A DNA stretch of 64,000 nt from Aricia agestis (lineage: Eukaryota; Arthropoda; Insecta; Lepidoptera; Lycaenidae), in assembly GCF_905147365.1 (NCBI RefSeq), contig NC_056428.1, positions 19,684,001 through 19,748,000 of the forward strand, written 5' to 3'. The notes under the pieces were generated by a model, which was given only the letters and a program-made list of their open reading frames with translations, was not told the origin of the DNA and made no database searches. Numbering within the stretch: position 1 is the first letter of the stretch; each line of letters starts with the position of its first letter. Below are positions 22,331 to 33,314 of the stretch, piece by piece. Made by a program: the position numbers and the translations under genes.

Positions 22331-24105
22331 TGAAATAAATTAAGAAAGAAGAGTACTTATATAAAGTTTTTATGAAGAGCGATATTATAATATCTGACTG
22401 CATACTGAATCAAAATATTATATAAATAGATTGCTGAATCCACATTATTTGAAAATATTACCAAACAATTTTCAATATATTTTCAAGTCAAATCTCAATC
22501 AAATCAAAAGGTCAAAAAGCAATTTCCTGTGTAGGTGTGAATTAGACTTCGCCTTTGAAATCGCTGATTAGTAAGCGAGCTTCACTGCATTTTGATTACA
22601 GAGCGGGCAAGGCAATTGAAGTCTTTAAAAAGGCAGCAAAAAACCTTTCACAGCTTTTTCACTTCACACCGTTCTATCTATATGCTGCCTTATAATCAGC
22701 GCTGAAAACGCAGGCATTCTAAAATTACATGCCTGTCGTTTCAGCGTGCGATAAAAAATATTTTATAGACTAGAGGGACTATATTATAGCCTATTAGTAG
22801 GGGAGGGAGGAGGAGGAGAGAGGAGGGGAAGGTGCTAATTGTGTAGTCACTCGAGCGTCATGGACACCTAGTAGGTTTTTTACACTAGGTAAAACTAATA
22901 AAAAAATAAAAAGATCGTTTTTCATTTGTGCGGTGGGTTCAGAAACCATAAACCTATAATGCAATATATTAAGTCTATGTCAGAAACTGCAGCTATTTAA
23001 AAGTTTTGAAAAAGAAAATATATTCAGAAAATTTTCTGATTTAGGTAAATTACAAATATATTTTAGACAAGGACTAAAATATTATATTTAGTGCAAAATA
23101 AAATATCTGCGAAGCCTAGTTAGGAAAATATCCAGCTTTATTTTTTTAATATTTTAAAATGTCCCTACAGGCTGGTGAGGTAGGTAGGTATAACCTTTGA
23201 TTGGTCAGTGCTTTATATGTAAGTTTCTTTGGGGCATATTAAACATCTCCTATCTTAATCTGACAGATCCGATGACATTTCAATATAAAAAAAAAAAAAT
23301 TAACCCACCACGTGAGAAATCTGATTTCTATACCATGATAACTAGACACATGCCGGAAGCCTATACAAGCTTAATCTGACACGCTCGAGCTTATACCGAA
23401 ATCCCCTCTTTACCTCCCCAACTATATGTCACTCACTGAAGAAATGATTAAAATCGATTCAGTCGTGACCCGCATTGGTCAGTGCGGCGGCAAAAGCTCC
23501 GTCCCGCAATTTTTAAATCTGTAATATCTTCGAAAACATTAATTTAAAACATAATATGCTGTAAAGAGCTAAATAAATCTAAATTAAATAAACAGTGTAT
23601 TTAAAGTATTTAATTGAATAATAATTATTGCCGTATTGGTTAAAATCGCTTCGAAAATTAGCCATTATTTGAAGTCAAAACTTAAAAGTCAATGACAAAA
23701 AAATGTTATTGTGGGATATCCATAAGAGATAGACATATACATTTCATAGTGTAAAATTATACTTAGAACATTATTTTGATAAATCTTGCCTACGTTTGCA
23801 GTGTAAGCGGATAAAAATGTAATTTTTACGACATCACATTAGAAACCCAAAAATTAACAGCATTTTTCCACTATATAATGAATGTTATTATACTTTTAAA
23901 CCTTCCTCTTTAATCACTGTATCTATTAAAGAAAACCGCATCAAAATCCGTTGCGTAGTTTTAAAGATTAAAGGGAACAAAGGGACATGAGGGAAAAAAA
24001 GCGACTTTGTTTTATAATATGCTCCTAGCCTCCAAAATGAAGCATATAATTTCAAGTAATGATTTTCAGCATCCAACACAGGTAGGCTGAATATTATATT
24101 ATATT
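22331..24105. other. Unassigned sequence with a purine tract
   Basis: Mostly AT-rich with nothing recognisable. 22800-22834 is an almost pure G/A tract (GGGGAGGGAGGAGGAGGAGA). Confidence 0.4.
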
Positions 24106-24108
24106 GTA

Positions 24109-24315
24109 ACTAGATGACGCCCGCAACTCCATTGCGCCGAAATTAGTTTATCGCATTGGAACTGCACATTTTTCCTGAACAATAAGTACCCTATGTCCTT
24201 TCCTGGCACTTAAAGTATCTTCATACCAAATTTTATCAAAAGCGGTTCAGTGGTTTAAGCATGAAGAGGTAACAGTAACGCTTTTGCATATTTTATAACA
24301 TTAGCATGGATATAT
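24109..24315 (+). repeat. Family A copy
   Basis: GATGACGCCCGCAACTCCAT through AGTACCCTATGTCCTTTCCT to AAGCATGAAGAGGTAACAG. Confidence 0.7.
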
Positions 24316-24819
24316 TGTTATTATGCCTAGATTTTTAGCACATTTGTCTAAGACGTAATATATTTTGCTACTATTAGCCTAGAGTCGATACAATGGACAG
24401 TTTCGAAAGAGTCAATATAATGGGGCTTGTAGAAAATAGGGGGAGCCAAGCCAAAATACAAAAATAAAGATATTTTGTCGTGTTAAGTAGATTCGGTTTT
24501 TCTGCATATTTTGATGTACATTTTACATATTTTGATCTTTGTAGATCATTCTGCTCATTTTTTTACCGGCAAAAGGCGAATTTTTTTACCGGTACATTCA
24601 ATTTAAAACGAAGCAGGATGATGGAAAGCTTTCGATAAAAGTACTAAATGAGTTAGTCGGTTTCCTATCGCTTTGCAAACGTTGCAGAAATAAGAATTTT
24701 ATTCCTCTCAAATCCCCATTACAGATAGGTTAGCACTCCACTTAATATTTTTTTACCAATAAAAATGGCTAAAATATTATCGCCCCCAACATTTGATTTA
24801 ATGGAGAACTTGTTTAGTT

Positions 24820-25032
24820 TCCCACAACATTCTCCACGTAGATATCGGTTTATCGCGGGAGCAGTTTCCTTTACAAAAACAAGTAGGCTACCTTTACGAA
24901 AACTATTATTTGTTCTTTCCTAGGATTCAAAGTATCCTAATATTATTATTTATTTATCAAAATCGACTCAGTGGTTAAAGCGTAAATAAGTTTCTGAGAG
25001 GCAGATACATTATTAATATTATCATGGATATC
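24820..25032 (+). repeat. Family A copy, strongly diverged
   Basis: TCCCACAACATTCTCC, TATCGGTTTATCGCGGGAG and GATTCAAAGTATCCTAATAT keep the family order. Confidence 0.5.
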
Positions 25033-25484
25033 AACACTTACATAATGCGACACTTTAAATATTAGCAAGGCACTTTAGGTAAAACCATTAAGCTCTCAAA
25101 ATATTTCTTGTAGCGATCACATTCGTAAATAAAAAACTCATAATAAACTTACTTTATTACAATCTTTTTTTAATAGCTGCCCAGGTGATAGTCTACGATA
25201 TCGTCCAGTGACCTCATTTTATATTTTAGATTAAAAAACTAACGACTTTGGTAAATTGGCAGGGTGCCCAGAATAATTTGAAAGAGACTGTTTTCTTTAT
25301 ATTAGAGTTTCCGACATCAAAGTTTTATTTTAATGATACTTATCATCATTACGCTTAGAACATGTCTGTGTAAATAATTTGTAAGTGTTTACAAAATTGC
25401 AGATACTTATTAATATTATTATATTTTCAAAAATATGACGAAAAGTATACGTGTGACGTATGTACATAATATTATATTCTATTC

Positions 25485-25868
25485 TAATATTATAAAGCTG
25501 AAGAGTTTGTTGGTTTGAAAGCGCTAATCTCAGAAACTACAGATTTGAAAAATTATTTCAGTGTTAGATAGCCTATAGTCTATAGCTTATAGCTTTCCTC
25601 GATAATGAATCGAGGAAAGCTATAGGCAGACTATTTTATCACGCTAAGACTAATAGGAGAGAAGAAACTGAGGAAAATGTGGAAAAAAGGGGAAAATTAT
25701 TTTCACGAACCACCCGAGCAATTTTTATCTTATTGGCACCGATAAAAAGTATCACTATCTTTATCTACATCAGTAGTACGTGAAGGATCATAGGCTATAA
25801 TTTTTTGTGGGCTTTGTTTGTGAAATTCCTAATTTACGCGGGCGAAACCGCGCGAAACGTCAAGTACC
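25485..25868 (-). repeat. Family I repeat with a new hairpin
   Basis: It ends on the plus strand with TAATTTACGCGGGCGAAACC. It contains the hairpin 25588-25603 / 25609-25624 (arm TATAGCTTTCCTCGAT), absent from the copies at 27165 and 40559. Confidence 0.65.
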
Positions 25869-26382
25869 TAAATGCTAAATATAAATACGTGCGATATGAA
25901 TGAATGTTATTCCGCTAAATAGGGCTAAAAATGGTACGACCTAAAATGAATTTCACCAAAGTGAAAAACTTATTGCAAAAAACCCAAAAGTGCTTAAAAG
26001 CGTGCAAATAAGGGTCATAAAATTACCCATCAAATTCCGAAGGTTATATTAAAACTTGATTAGCAAACAAATATTTCATAACGAATGTGGAAATGTTTAC
26101 AATTTTAGCAAAATTTTCAATATATCTAAAATTTACGACTGTTTATGTGCTACAATTTCGAACCAGCGGGCATACAATTGGACTATAAAATGTAAATCAT
26201 TTCTATTTCAGTGCGTTTATAGAGGAAACCTTGCGGTTTTGTTTATAGTTTTAGAACGTTTTATGAAAAATTACGAAGCTTATGACGGCATATGCCTGGG
26301 CAGTCTGGATTTTGTCTGTAATTAGGGCTAGTTCACAGTTCACACCAAGATGCGATGAAATGAGTGCTACCCATAAAGTTAA

Positions 26383-26659
26383 TATACCTAGCGGAATAGA
26401 GAAACAAAGGCCTGAGCAAGAGAGATGTGTGATATCAGTAACACTGCGTGGAAAAAGAGACGTGTGATACATGACAGCAGCACTCTTTTTTTGACATCCA
26501 GTCGGCACAAGCCGCACGTTGACAATTTATTTAGAATTCATGTTCAATCATGCTTGTGTAAGTGTATACACAATACGTACACATATTTTTCACACAGATG
26601 AAAACCAATTTTGGTTACGTTTGACAGCTTGAGATTGTTGCTTTATTCCGCTAGGTATA
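26383..26659. mobile_element. MITE flanked by TTAA
   Basis: TTAA at 26379-26382 and 26660-26663 flank inverted ends TATACCTAGCGGAATA. The central part is only partly symmetric. TTAA duplication is the mark of piggyBac transposition. Confidence 0.7.
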
Positions 26660-26734
26660 TTAATTTTATGATGCTACCTACACTAAAAAGTGTCACGGTG
26701 ACGTTTGACATCCAAATCTAATATGTATTACTAG

Positions 26735-27305
26735 ACGTTCCGCGCGGCTTCGCCCGCGTAAATTAGGTATTTCATAGACAAATTAGTCCACAAAAAATAA
26801 CCTATGATCTTTCTACTTCTTATCTGTGCCAAATAACAAAAAAAATACTCCAGTAGTTCGTAAGATAAGCCCGTTCAAATACTTTCCCCCGTTTCTTCCA
26901 CATTTTTCTCTATTTCTTCGCTCCTATTAGTCTTAGGGCGTTTGTGCACTACACGGAATTTTACCGTCCGGCGTTCATAACTTTCACGTTTCCCAAATCA
27001 AAACCTAAGAAATCGGGACGCTGCGCCACGCCGGATGGTAAAATTCCGAATTTTACCGTCCGGCGTTTATAACTTTCACGTTTGCCATATAAATAAGGTA
27101 GGAAATCGAGATGCCGCGCCGCGCCGGATGGTTAAATTCCGTGTAGTGCACAAACGCCCTTAGCTTGATAAAATATACCCTGTAGGCTTTCTCGATAAAT
27201 AGGCTATCTAACACTGAAATAATTTTTCAAATCGGACCAGTAGTTCCTTAGGTTAGCCCGTACAAACAAAGAAACAAACTCTTCCGCTTTATAATATTAT
27301 ATAGA
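26735..27305 (+). repeat. Family I repeat, host of a MITE
   Basis: Begins GCGCGGCTTCGCCCGCGTAA, continues TTCTTCGCTCCTATTAGTC and, after the MITE at 26936-27159, resumes TAGCTTGATAAAATATA and ends ATAATATTATATAG. Confidence 0.7.
26936..27159. mobile_element. MITE with TTA duplication (PIF/Harbinger type)
   Basis: Perfect 26 bp inverted ends begin GGGCGTTTGTGCACTACACG. TTA at 26933-26935 is repeated at 27160-27162. Inside are two tandem halves, each with TTTTACCGTCCGGCGTT and ATAACTTTCACGTTT. It is inserted in a family I repeat whose empty-site sequence is seen at 40553-40575. Confidence 0.85.
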
Positions 27306-27640
27306 TATAAAATATGTAAAAGTGTGTCAGCCTGTCTGTTACTTCTTCACGCCCAAACCAATGAACCGATTTTGCTGAATCTTGGTATGGAGATACTTTG
27401 AGTCCCGGGCATGCACACAGGATGCTTTTAATCCTGTATATTTGGTAGCAATATTTTGTATTTTTTTTGTTACGCCGCGAACAATGGTGTGGGTTATGTG
27501 TTTATTACTTTTATTTATGTCCATAATTGTACTTACTTTAAGATTATAACATGTAACTGTTTTTTGTTCCAATAAAGAAAATAATCCCGAAAAAAAGTAC
27601 GGTCCCCGCGTGATAAACGAAGTTGTAGGCTTCATCTTGT
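27300..27640 (-). repeat. Family A copy split by an insertion
   Basis: Plus-strand reading: CTTCACGCCCAAACCAATGA to ATACTTTGAGTCCC, then about 150 unrelated bases, then CGAAAAAAAGTACGGTCCCC and CGTGATAAACGAAGTTG. Confidence 0.6.
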
Positions 27641-27851
27641 TGTAATATTATATTTTAAGCAGCTTTCATGCATATCATGAAAAGTTTTATGCATCTATAG
27701 CATGAAGTTGCATTTCATTGCGTTTCATTTTCTTTTGGTGTGAAGCTGTGAACTCGTCCTCATCTTTTACAGAGGAAATACTTCATTATAATTTGTTCGC
27801 ATTGAGCAGAATTCCAAACCACTGGACCAATTTTGATAACACTTATCAGAA

Positions 27852-27898
27852 ATATAGTGCAGTTCACGGAAAGATCATCACCGTGAACTGCACTATAT
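27852..27898. repeat. Perfect 18 bp hairpin
   Basis: ATATAGTGCAGTTCACGG (27852-27869) pairs with 27881-27898 across an 11-base loop. Confidence 0.8.
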
Positions 27899-27902
27899 TA
27901 AA

Positions 27903-28110
27903 AAACGAGCTTTTGAGCGTTAAGAAGTATTATTATATACAAACTTCCATCCGCTATTTGAACCCCTTGGGGTTGGAATTTATCAAAATCCTTTCTTAGC
28001 GGATGCCTACGTCATAACATCTACCTGCATGCCAATTTCAGCCCGATCCGTCCAGTGGTTTGGGCTGTGCGTTGATAGATTACTATGTCAATCAGTCATT
28101 CAGTCACCTT
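27903..28110 (+). repeat. Dispersed repeat family K
   Basis: It shares AACCCCTTGGGGTT, ATCAAAATCCTTTCTTAGC, CCTACGTCATAACATCT and GTCCAGTGGTTTGGGCTGTG with 30887-31112. Confidence 0.7.
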
Positions 28111-28149
28111 TGAGTTTTATATGTATGTTACGCTCAAAGACCGAAATCG

Positions 28150-28310
28150 CTCAATGAGCGAAAAAATGGCTCACAACGCGTTGTGGTCACAGTGAAACAG
28201 CCACGACGCGAAATTCGCGTCGTGGCTCTAATGAAAACGGCCACGACGCGTTCTGGCAATCACAAAAAGACCATAACGCGAAATTCGTGTCGTGGCTGAT
28301 ATGCTATTCG
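28150..28310. repeat. Cluster of CpG-rich palindromes (family L)
   Basis: GCCACGACGCGAA (28200-28212) mirrors TTCGCGTCGTGGC (28214-28226). The same unit recurs as GGCCACGACGCG and CGCGAAATTCGTGTCGTGGC nearby. A related, rearranged cluster is at 61036-61440. Confidence 0.7.
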
Positions 28311-28424
28311 TTTTTCTTGATTTGTTCTTGATTGATTAATCCTCCATAGGTATGGAAGATTATATTTGAATTACCACGCGTACTAGAAAATATTTTTTCT
28401 TTTACTAAATCTACTCTCTCTACT

Positions 28425-28822
28425 CCGTACCGTTATAGAGCAAATATTGGCCAAAAATTGTGTTTTTGTGTGGGAGCCCCTCTTAAGTTTTTATTTTATT
28501 TAAACCTTATTATTAATTATTAAAGTAAACATATATTTTTGTTCTTTGTGAAAATTTCAACTATTGCCATTATTGATATCGAGCAAAAAAGGCCAAAAAT
28601 TCACGATTGTTGTATGGGAGCCCCCCTTAAATATTAATATTATTTTGTTTTTATTATTTGTTTTTATAGCGGTAACAGATATACACAATCTGTGAACATT
28701 TCAGAAGTCTAGCTATAGTGTTTCTTGAGTTACAGCCTGGAGACACACAGACAGACAGACGGACAGACAACGAAGTCTTAGTAATAGGGTCCCGTTTTTA
28801 CCCTTTGGGTACGAAACCCTAA
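28425..28822 (+). repeat. Family B copy lacking its 5' end
   Basis: CCGTACCGTTATAGAGCAAA to CGTTTTTACCCTTTGGGTAC, with an ACAGACAGACAGACGGACAG run. Confidence 0.7.
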
Positions 28823-28990
28823 CAAGAGTTTCATTACTTTACTTTTAGTGTTTCAACACCTTTGTTATTCGAAAACAACACTTTCCGTTATTTCTTTGTT
28901 TCATTATTCTTTTATTGTAGTTTCTTTAATTATAAGGTTGTTTCAATTATATTTGTTGTGGTTGGTTAAAACTTTTTGACGAAAAAAACG

Positions 28991-29090
28991 AAAAGGCCAC
29001 GTGAAACGTATTTTCACGTGGCCTTTTTGTTCATAAAAGCGGCAGGACATAGAATACTTTTACAGAAAGATGTATCTTTCTGTAAAAAGT
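28991..29090. repeat. Two adjacent hairpins
   Basis: AAAAGGCCACGTGAAA (28991-29006) pairs with 29012-29027. ACTTTTACAGAAAGAT (29056-29071) pairs with 29074-29090 with one extra base. Confidence 0.75.
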
Positions 29091-29164
29091 AGTCTTTGTC
29101 CTCCCCAGTCATATTCGTGTACATCTTAGTCTCATCAAAAATTTTCTAGTACTTAAAAAGTTTA

Positions 29165-29525
29165 TTTTTTTATGAAATAAGGGAGCAAACGAGCAAACGG
29201 GTGACCTGATGGAAAGCAACTTGCGTCGACGCCCATGCACACTCGCAGCATCAGAAGAGCTGCAGGTGCGTTGCCGGCCTTTTAAGAGGGAATAGGGTAA
29301 TAGGGGAGGGCAGGGATGGGAAGGGAAGGGAAGGGAATAGGGGAGGGTGGGGAAGGGAATAGGGGAGGGTACGGAAGGGAATAGGGTAGGGGATTGGGCC
29401 TCCGGTAAACTCACTCACTCGGCGAAACACAGCACAGCTGTTTTACACTGGTTTTCTGTGAGAACGTGGTATTTCTCCGGTAGAGCCGGCCCATTCGTGC
29501 CGAAGCATGGCTCTCCCACGTATAT
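29165..29525 (+). repeat. Family C, long copy with G-rich tract
   Basis: The head is GAGCAAACGGGTGACCTGAT and AAGAGCTGCAGGTGCGTTGC, followed by a 115-base tract of GGGAATAGGGGAGGG-type units (29287-29400), then GGCCTCCGGTAAACTCACTC and GAAGCATGGCTCTCCCACGT. The long Pro-rich antisense ORF is a product of the G-rich tract. Confidence 0.8.
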
Positions 29526-29559
29526 TTCCAAATAAAAAAACAACCATAATATAATATAA

Positions 29560-29980
29560 CAATATAACCGTAATTTATTTTGTAAAATTACTATAGATTA
29601 ATTATTAGAAACTAGCTGCTAAAAACTATGATAATAGTTTGAGCATTACGAGTAACATTCTTTAACAAGGATATTTCAATATAATATGTATGAACCAAAA
29701 ATGAAATACCTTTAATGTTGAATAGTAAGCCGTAAGCGACTCGTTATGTTCATTTCATGAAATTTTCCCAACAATTACTCTCAAATTTTCCACAATAATA
29801 ATTTGCTGCCACGCTGAAAGCTTTCCTCCCATTGTTGTAAACTGGAGCCCAACTTTGGTCACAGACTCACAGTATTATATTATATCATCAAGTTATAATA
29901 ATATAACGTTTTTCAAAGCTTTGAGTAGGTATTTCATATTATCCATATTGTAAGTGCTAAATGTGTATATACACACTTTC
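29560..29980. other. Unassigned
   Basis: AT-rich, no feature recognised. Confidence 0.4.
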
Positions 29981-29984
29981 GCAT

Positions 29985-30155
29985 TTATACTATTACAGAC
30001 AGATTTCTGACCTCTTTACGCTTAGACTGAACGGATTTTGATGAAAAAATTGGTATAGAGATACTTTAAGTTCCGAGAACAGACAAAATATACTTTTTAT
30101 TCCGGCAAAATGTACCGTGTTAAATAGATTTCTACACAACAGAGTTACGGGTAAC
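29985..30155 (-). repeat. Family A copy
   Basis: Plus-strand reading TCGCATTTATACTATTACAG, TTTTTATTCCGGCAAAATGT, ACAACAGAGTTACGGG; diverged. Confidence 0.55.
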
Positions 30156-30751
30156 CAATTAGGTACTAGTGTTTCATATTTTTACTACATTCGTAAAAAG
30201 ACTACATCTTTTAACTTATGTTTAAGTTACGGCCATTTACCACGTCCGTTTGTATGCAGAATCTTTTTTAATATGTAGTCCGTTACAAATTTAAAAAATA
30301 GCCTTGCTCATGCAGCTTAAAGCCATCACACACTTTAGTCCTGTGTCCGTTTTTTTTATAAGTGAAGACCACTTTATTTCCGCCGCCCCACCATGTACGA
30401 AATCTGTTGCCCCCTCTAGGACGCTGCCCCCCTAGGACCCTGCTGCCCCTAGGCTGCGGCCTATACGGCTTATTTATAAATACTACTAAATACTAGTCAT
30501 TAATTGTACCTCTATATTATTTATTGATAATTTTTTTGGCGGAGATCTACTATCCCATCTCAAATTTTCGATCAGGTCACATAAGCCAGTTCGACACTCA
30601 ACGCATTCCACAAAGCACACAATAGTTGGAGAATAAAAATATGTCACTCAAAAAAATGTGAATGTTAAATTATTTGACTATACAAAAGTAATATGTATTT
30701 TACAAAATTAGCCCTTACTGTTGCACTTAAAGGCATTATAATCTATATATT

Positions 30752-31455
30752 AATACGTGAGCCAAAAACTTTGTATCCCTTTTGACGAAAAATGGGGAAA
30801 CTAAGGTGAATAAAATTTTGCACAGTTATAGTTTACATGGTAAAGGAGTGCATCGAGCTATTATTATTTTGAAATTATAATTTTATCATACACGAGCTTT
30901 TGCCAGCGGCTTCGCTCGCTTTAAGAAGGATTATTATATACAAACTTTCATCCCCTATTTTAACCCCTTGGAGTTAAAATTGATCAAAATCCTTTCTTAG
31001 CAGATACCTACGTCATAACATCTGCACGCCAAATATCAGTCCAATCCGTCCAGTGGTTTGGGCTGTGCGTTGATAGATCACTATGTCAATCAGTCAGTCA
31101 ATCACCCTTAAAAAAATCTATATAATATATGAAAATATATTATATAGATTTTTTTAACAATAAAAAAATTAGACACACTGCAACATACACTAGGAGAAAT
31201 GACAGATTTTTGTCTATACATACGAATTGTACTCTTTTATTTACGGTTGAAGTCTGTTGACAACAAGGTGACAAATTGAAAATGGATTTTCTATTTAATC
31301 TTAGATAGACAATGCTTACACGGCCAGTCTGAGATCAGCTCAGTCCCAGAGACAAGAGTTGAAAAATAAATAGGATGAAGTCAATATTTTTTTACAAAAT
31401 ATACGTAGTAGTCGTAATGTCGTTGAAACTAAGGTCGAATTTCGACCATTGGGCG
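30752..31455 (+). repeat. Family J repeat containing a family K insertion
   Basis: Begins TTAATACGTGAGCCAAAAAC and ends AGGTCGAATTTCGACCATTG. Family K sits between TTTTATCAT and TTTTTAACAA, which are contiguous in the copy at 59868. Confidence 0.7.
30887..31155 (+). repeat. Family K nested in family J, with terminal hairpin
   Basis: It shares its core with 27903-28110. It ends in a perfect 21 bp hairpin: 31110-31130 pairs with 31135-31155 around GAAA (arm centre ATCTATATAATATAT). Confidence 0.7.
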
Positions 31456-31719
31456 ATCGCTAGTATTATTATAATTTAATGATTACCTAACTTTCGTTTT
31501 ACGGAGTTATGACTGAAAATGTATAAATAACTATCTAGCTGACGCGGTGCAGCTGCAAGACACATAAACGAGAAACCAGCTGGGTAACTTCCACATCTGT
31601 AGAGCATGCCGATAGTGCGCTATTACCCTTATCTTCATACTCATGTAGTTATAACAAAAGTTTATTTTTCATATCCCAGAATTCCCAGACACATTTATCT
31701 GGGTACGTCATATTATATA

Positions 31720-31890
31720 GCCTAAGAGCCAACGGCGGCCAGATTTTCGTCATTTTATAAAAGCTCAAAGTTCTCCTGTGAACCATATTATTATAGAGGT
31801 AAGAACGAACCAACCATGGAGTTTCAGCCGCGGTTCCTTTAGGAGGTATTATGGTTGCCTGGAAGAAACCGCTGAAAGCAGTAAGGCCGC
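31720..31890 (+). repeat. Dispersed repeat shared with 53100-53260
   Basis: AAGAGCCA..TTTTCGTCATTTT, then ATAGAGGTAAGAACGA, occurs in both places in the same order. Confidence 0.5.
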
Positions 31891-32020
31891 CTATTTGCTA
31901 TAATATTCCTTACCTTAATGTGCTGTTTTTGTTGTTATAATATATTGTTTATATGCAAATAAAGAATTTATAAATAAATACCCAGTTAGGTCTACCTAAC
32001 CTTCGATATAATATTCTATA

Positions 32021-32279
32021 CAGTGTGTAACAAAAATAAGTGATAATACTTTAGGGTGTGTACATGTACCTTGTAGAGAGTTCACTGTGAAAGTAGTAGC
32101 TCTGAAAGACAAACATTTTTTTTCACTTTCGTATGGGCAAGGGCCCGAGCGTCCCGAGTTTCCCCATACAAAAGTGAAAAAATTTTTTGGTCTTTCAGCG
32201 CTGCTACTTTCACAGTGAACTCTTAACAAGGAACACGTACACATCCTAAAGTATTATCACTTATTTTTGTTACACTCTG
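32021..32279. mobile_element. Foldback MITE, intact
   Basis: Arms of about 105 bp start CAGTGTGTAACAAAAATAAG and close with the complement ending CTCTG. AAGTGATAATACTTTAGG and GAGTTCACTGTGAAAGTAG are in both arms. The short core contains GGGCCCGAGCGTCCC. Confidence 0.85.
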
Positions 32280-32574
32280 TTTAAGTAAAAAGCTCAATTT
32301 TTATCTTATTTCCTTCTGGATAACTGCATGAATCTGGTCTTCCACTGCCAGACCACCTCAAAGTGGTACCTTTACAAAATAACGATAACCTGGCTGTCGC
32401 CGGCACTTCGGTTAATAATACTATGAACAATGCGAACGTTGGCAGAGATTAAACATTTATAACATCGAATACGCGCGTGAATTAAATTTTAATATTAATT
32501 TTCGTACACGTGTTGACAATTTTCTACTCCAACAATTATTAGTAACGAAAATAATCCATACTAATATTTCCATA

Positions 32575-32785
32575 TCCATACTAATATTATAAATGCGATA
32601 GTGTGTCTGTCTGTCAGTTTATCTGTCTGTCTGTCCGTTACCTTTTCATGCCCAAACCGTTTAACCGATTTGGCTGAAAGGTATGGAGACACTTTGAGTC
32701 CCAAGGAAGAACATAGGATAATTTTTACGTAAAATTGTACGGATCCCACGCGAAAAACGAATGTTGGTGCAAACATCATCTAGTA
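32575..32785 (-). repeat. Family A copy
   Basis: ACTAATATTATAAATGCGAT, GAGACACTTTGAGTCCCAAG and ATCCCACGCGAAAAACGAA on the plus strand. Confidence 0.7.
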
Positions 32786-33084
32786 TCGTTAAAAGTTATA
32801 ACTTATAACTAATCGTAGCCCATCATTTTAATTACACAGTATGCTTTATTTCCCCTTTTTTGCAATGCACTTTAAATTAGAAAATTGAAAATAAAAAAAC
32901 CACCAACTAAAGCTCTAGATACAGCCATTTTTTTTAGTAGTGCGCAAGCTAATGATGATGAACTATTGCTAAGAACACTCTCGATCATGTGAGTTTTCTG
33001 ACAAAAAAAAATAAATTGAAATCTGTCCCCCGTTTGAATGCAACGTGAGTGTAACAGACCTAATATTATGTATTACTGTTTTTG

Positions 33085-33200
33085 AGCAGGTCACCTGATG
33101 GAAAGCAACTACCGTCACCCATAGACACTCACAACACAAAAATATATGACGAGTTGCATGTGCGTTGCCCTACTTTTAAGAGGGAATACGCGCTCTCTTG
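33085..33200 (+). repeat. Family C fragment
   Basis: GGTCACCTGATGGAAAGCAA to GCGTTGCCCTACTTTTAAGA. Confidence 0.6.
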
Positions 33201-33314
33201 TTCTCTGCTTGGTCTGTCCAGCACTGTATTACAAGACACCTCTAAAATAAAAATAGAAAATCTCTTACTGATGCTTGTAAAGATCTTTTATGTTGTATAT
33301 TTTAAACTTGGGAG

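Noticed and set aside
29109..29414. Proline-rich protein ORF on the minus strand, and its mirror at 59638
   Set aside because: It is the complement of the G-rich tract in family C, and the frame is not shared by the other copies.
31110..31155. Hairpin as a rho-independent terminator
   Set aside because: Animal nuclear DNA; the hairpin is AT-only and sits at the end of a nested repeat.
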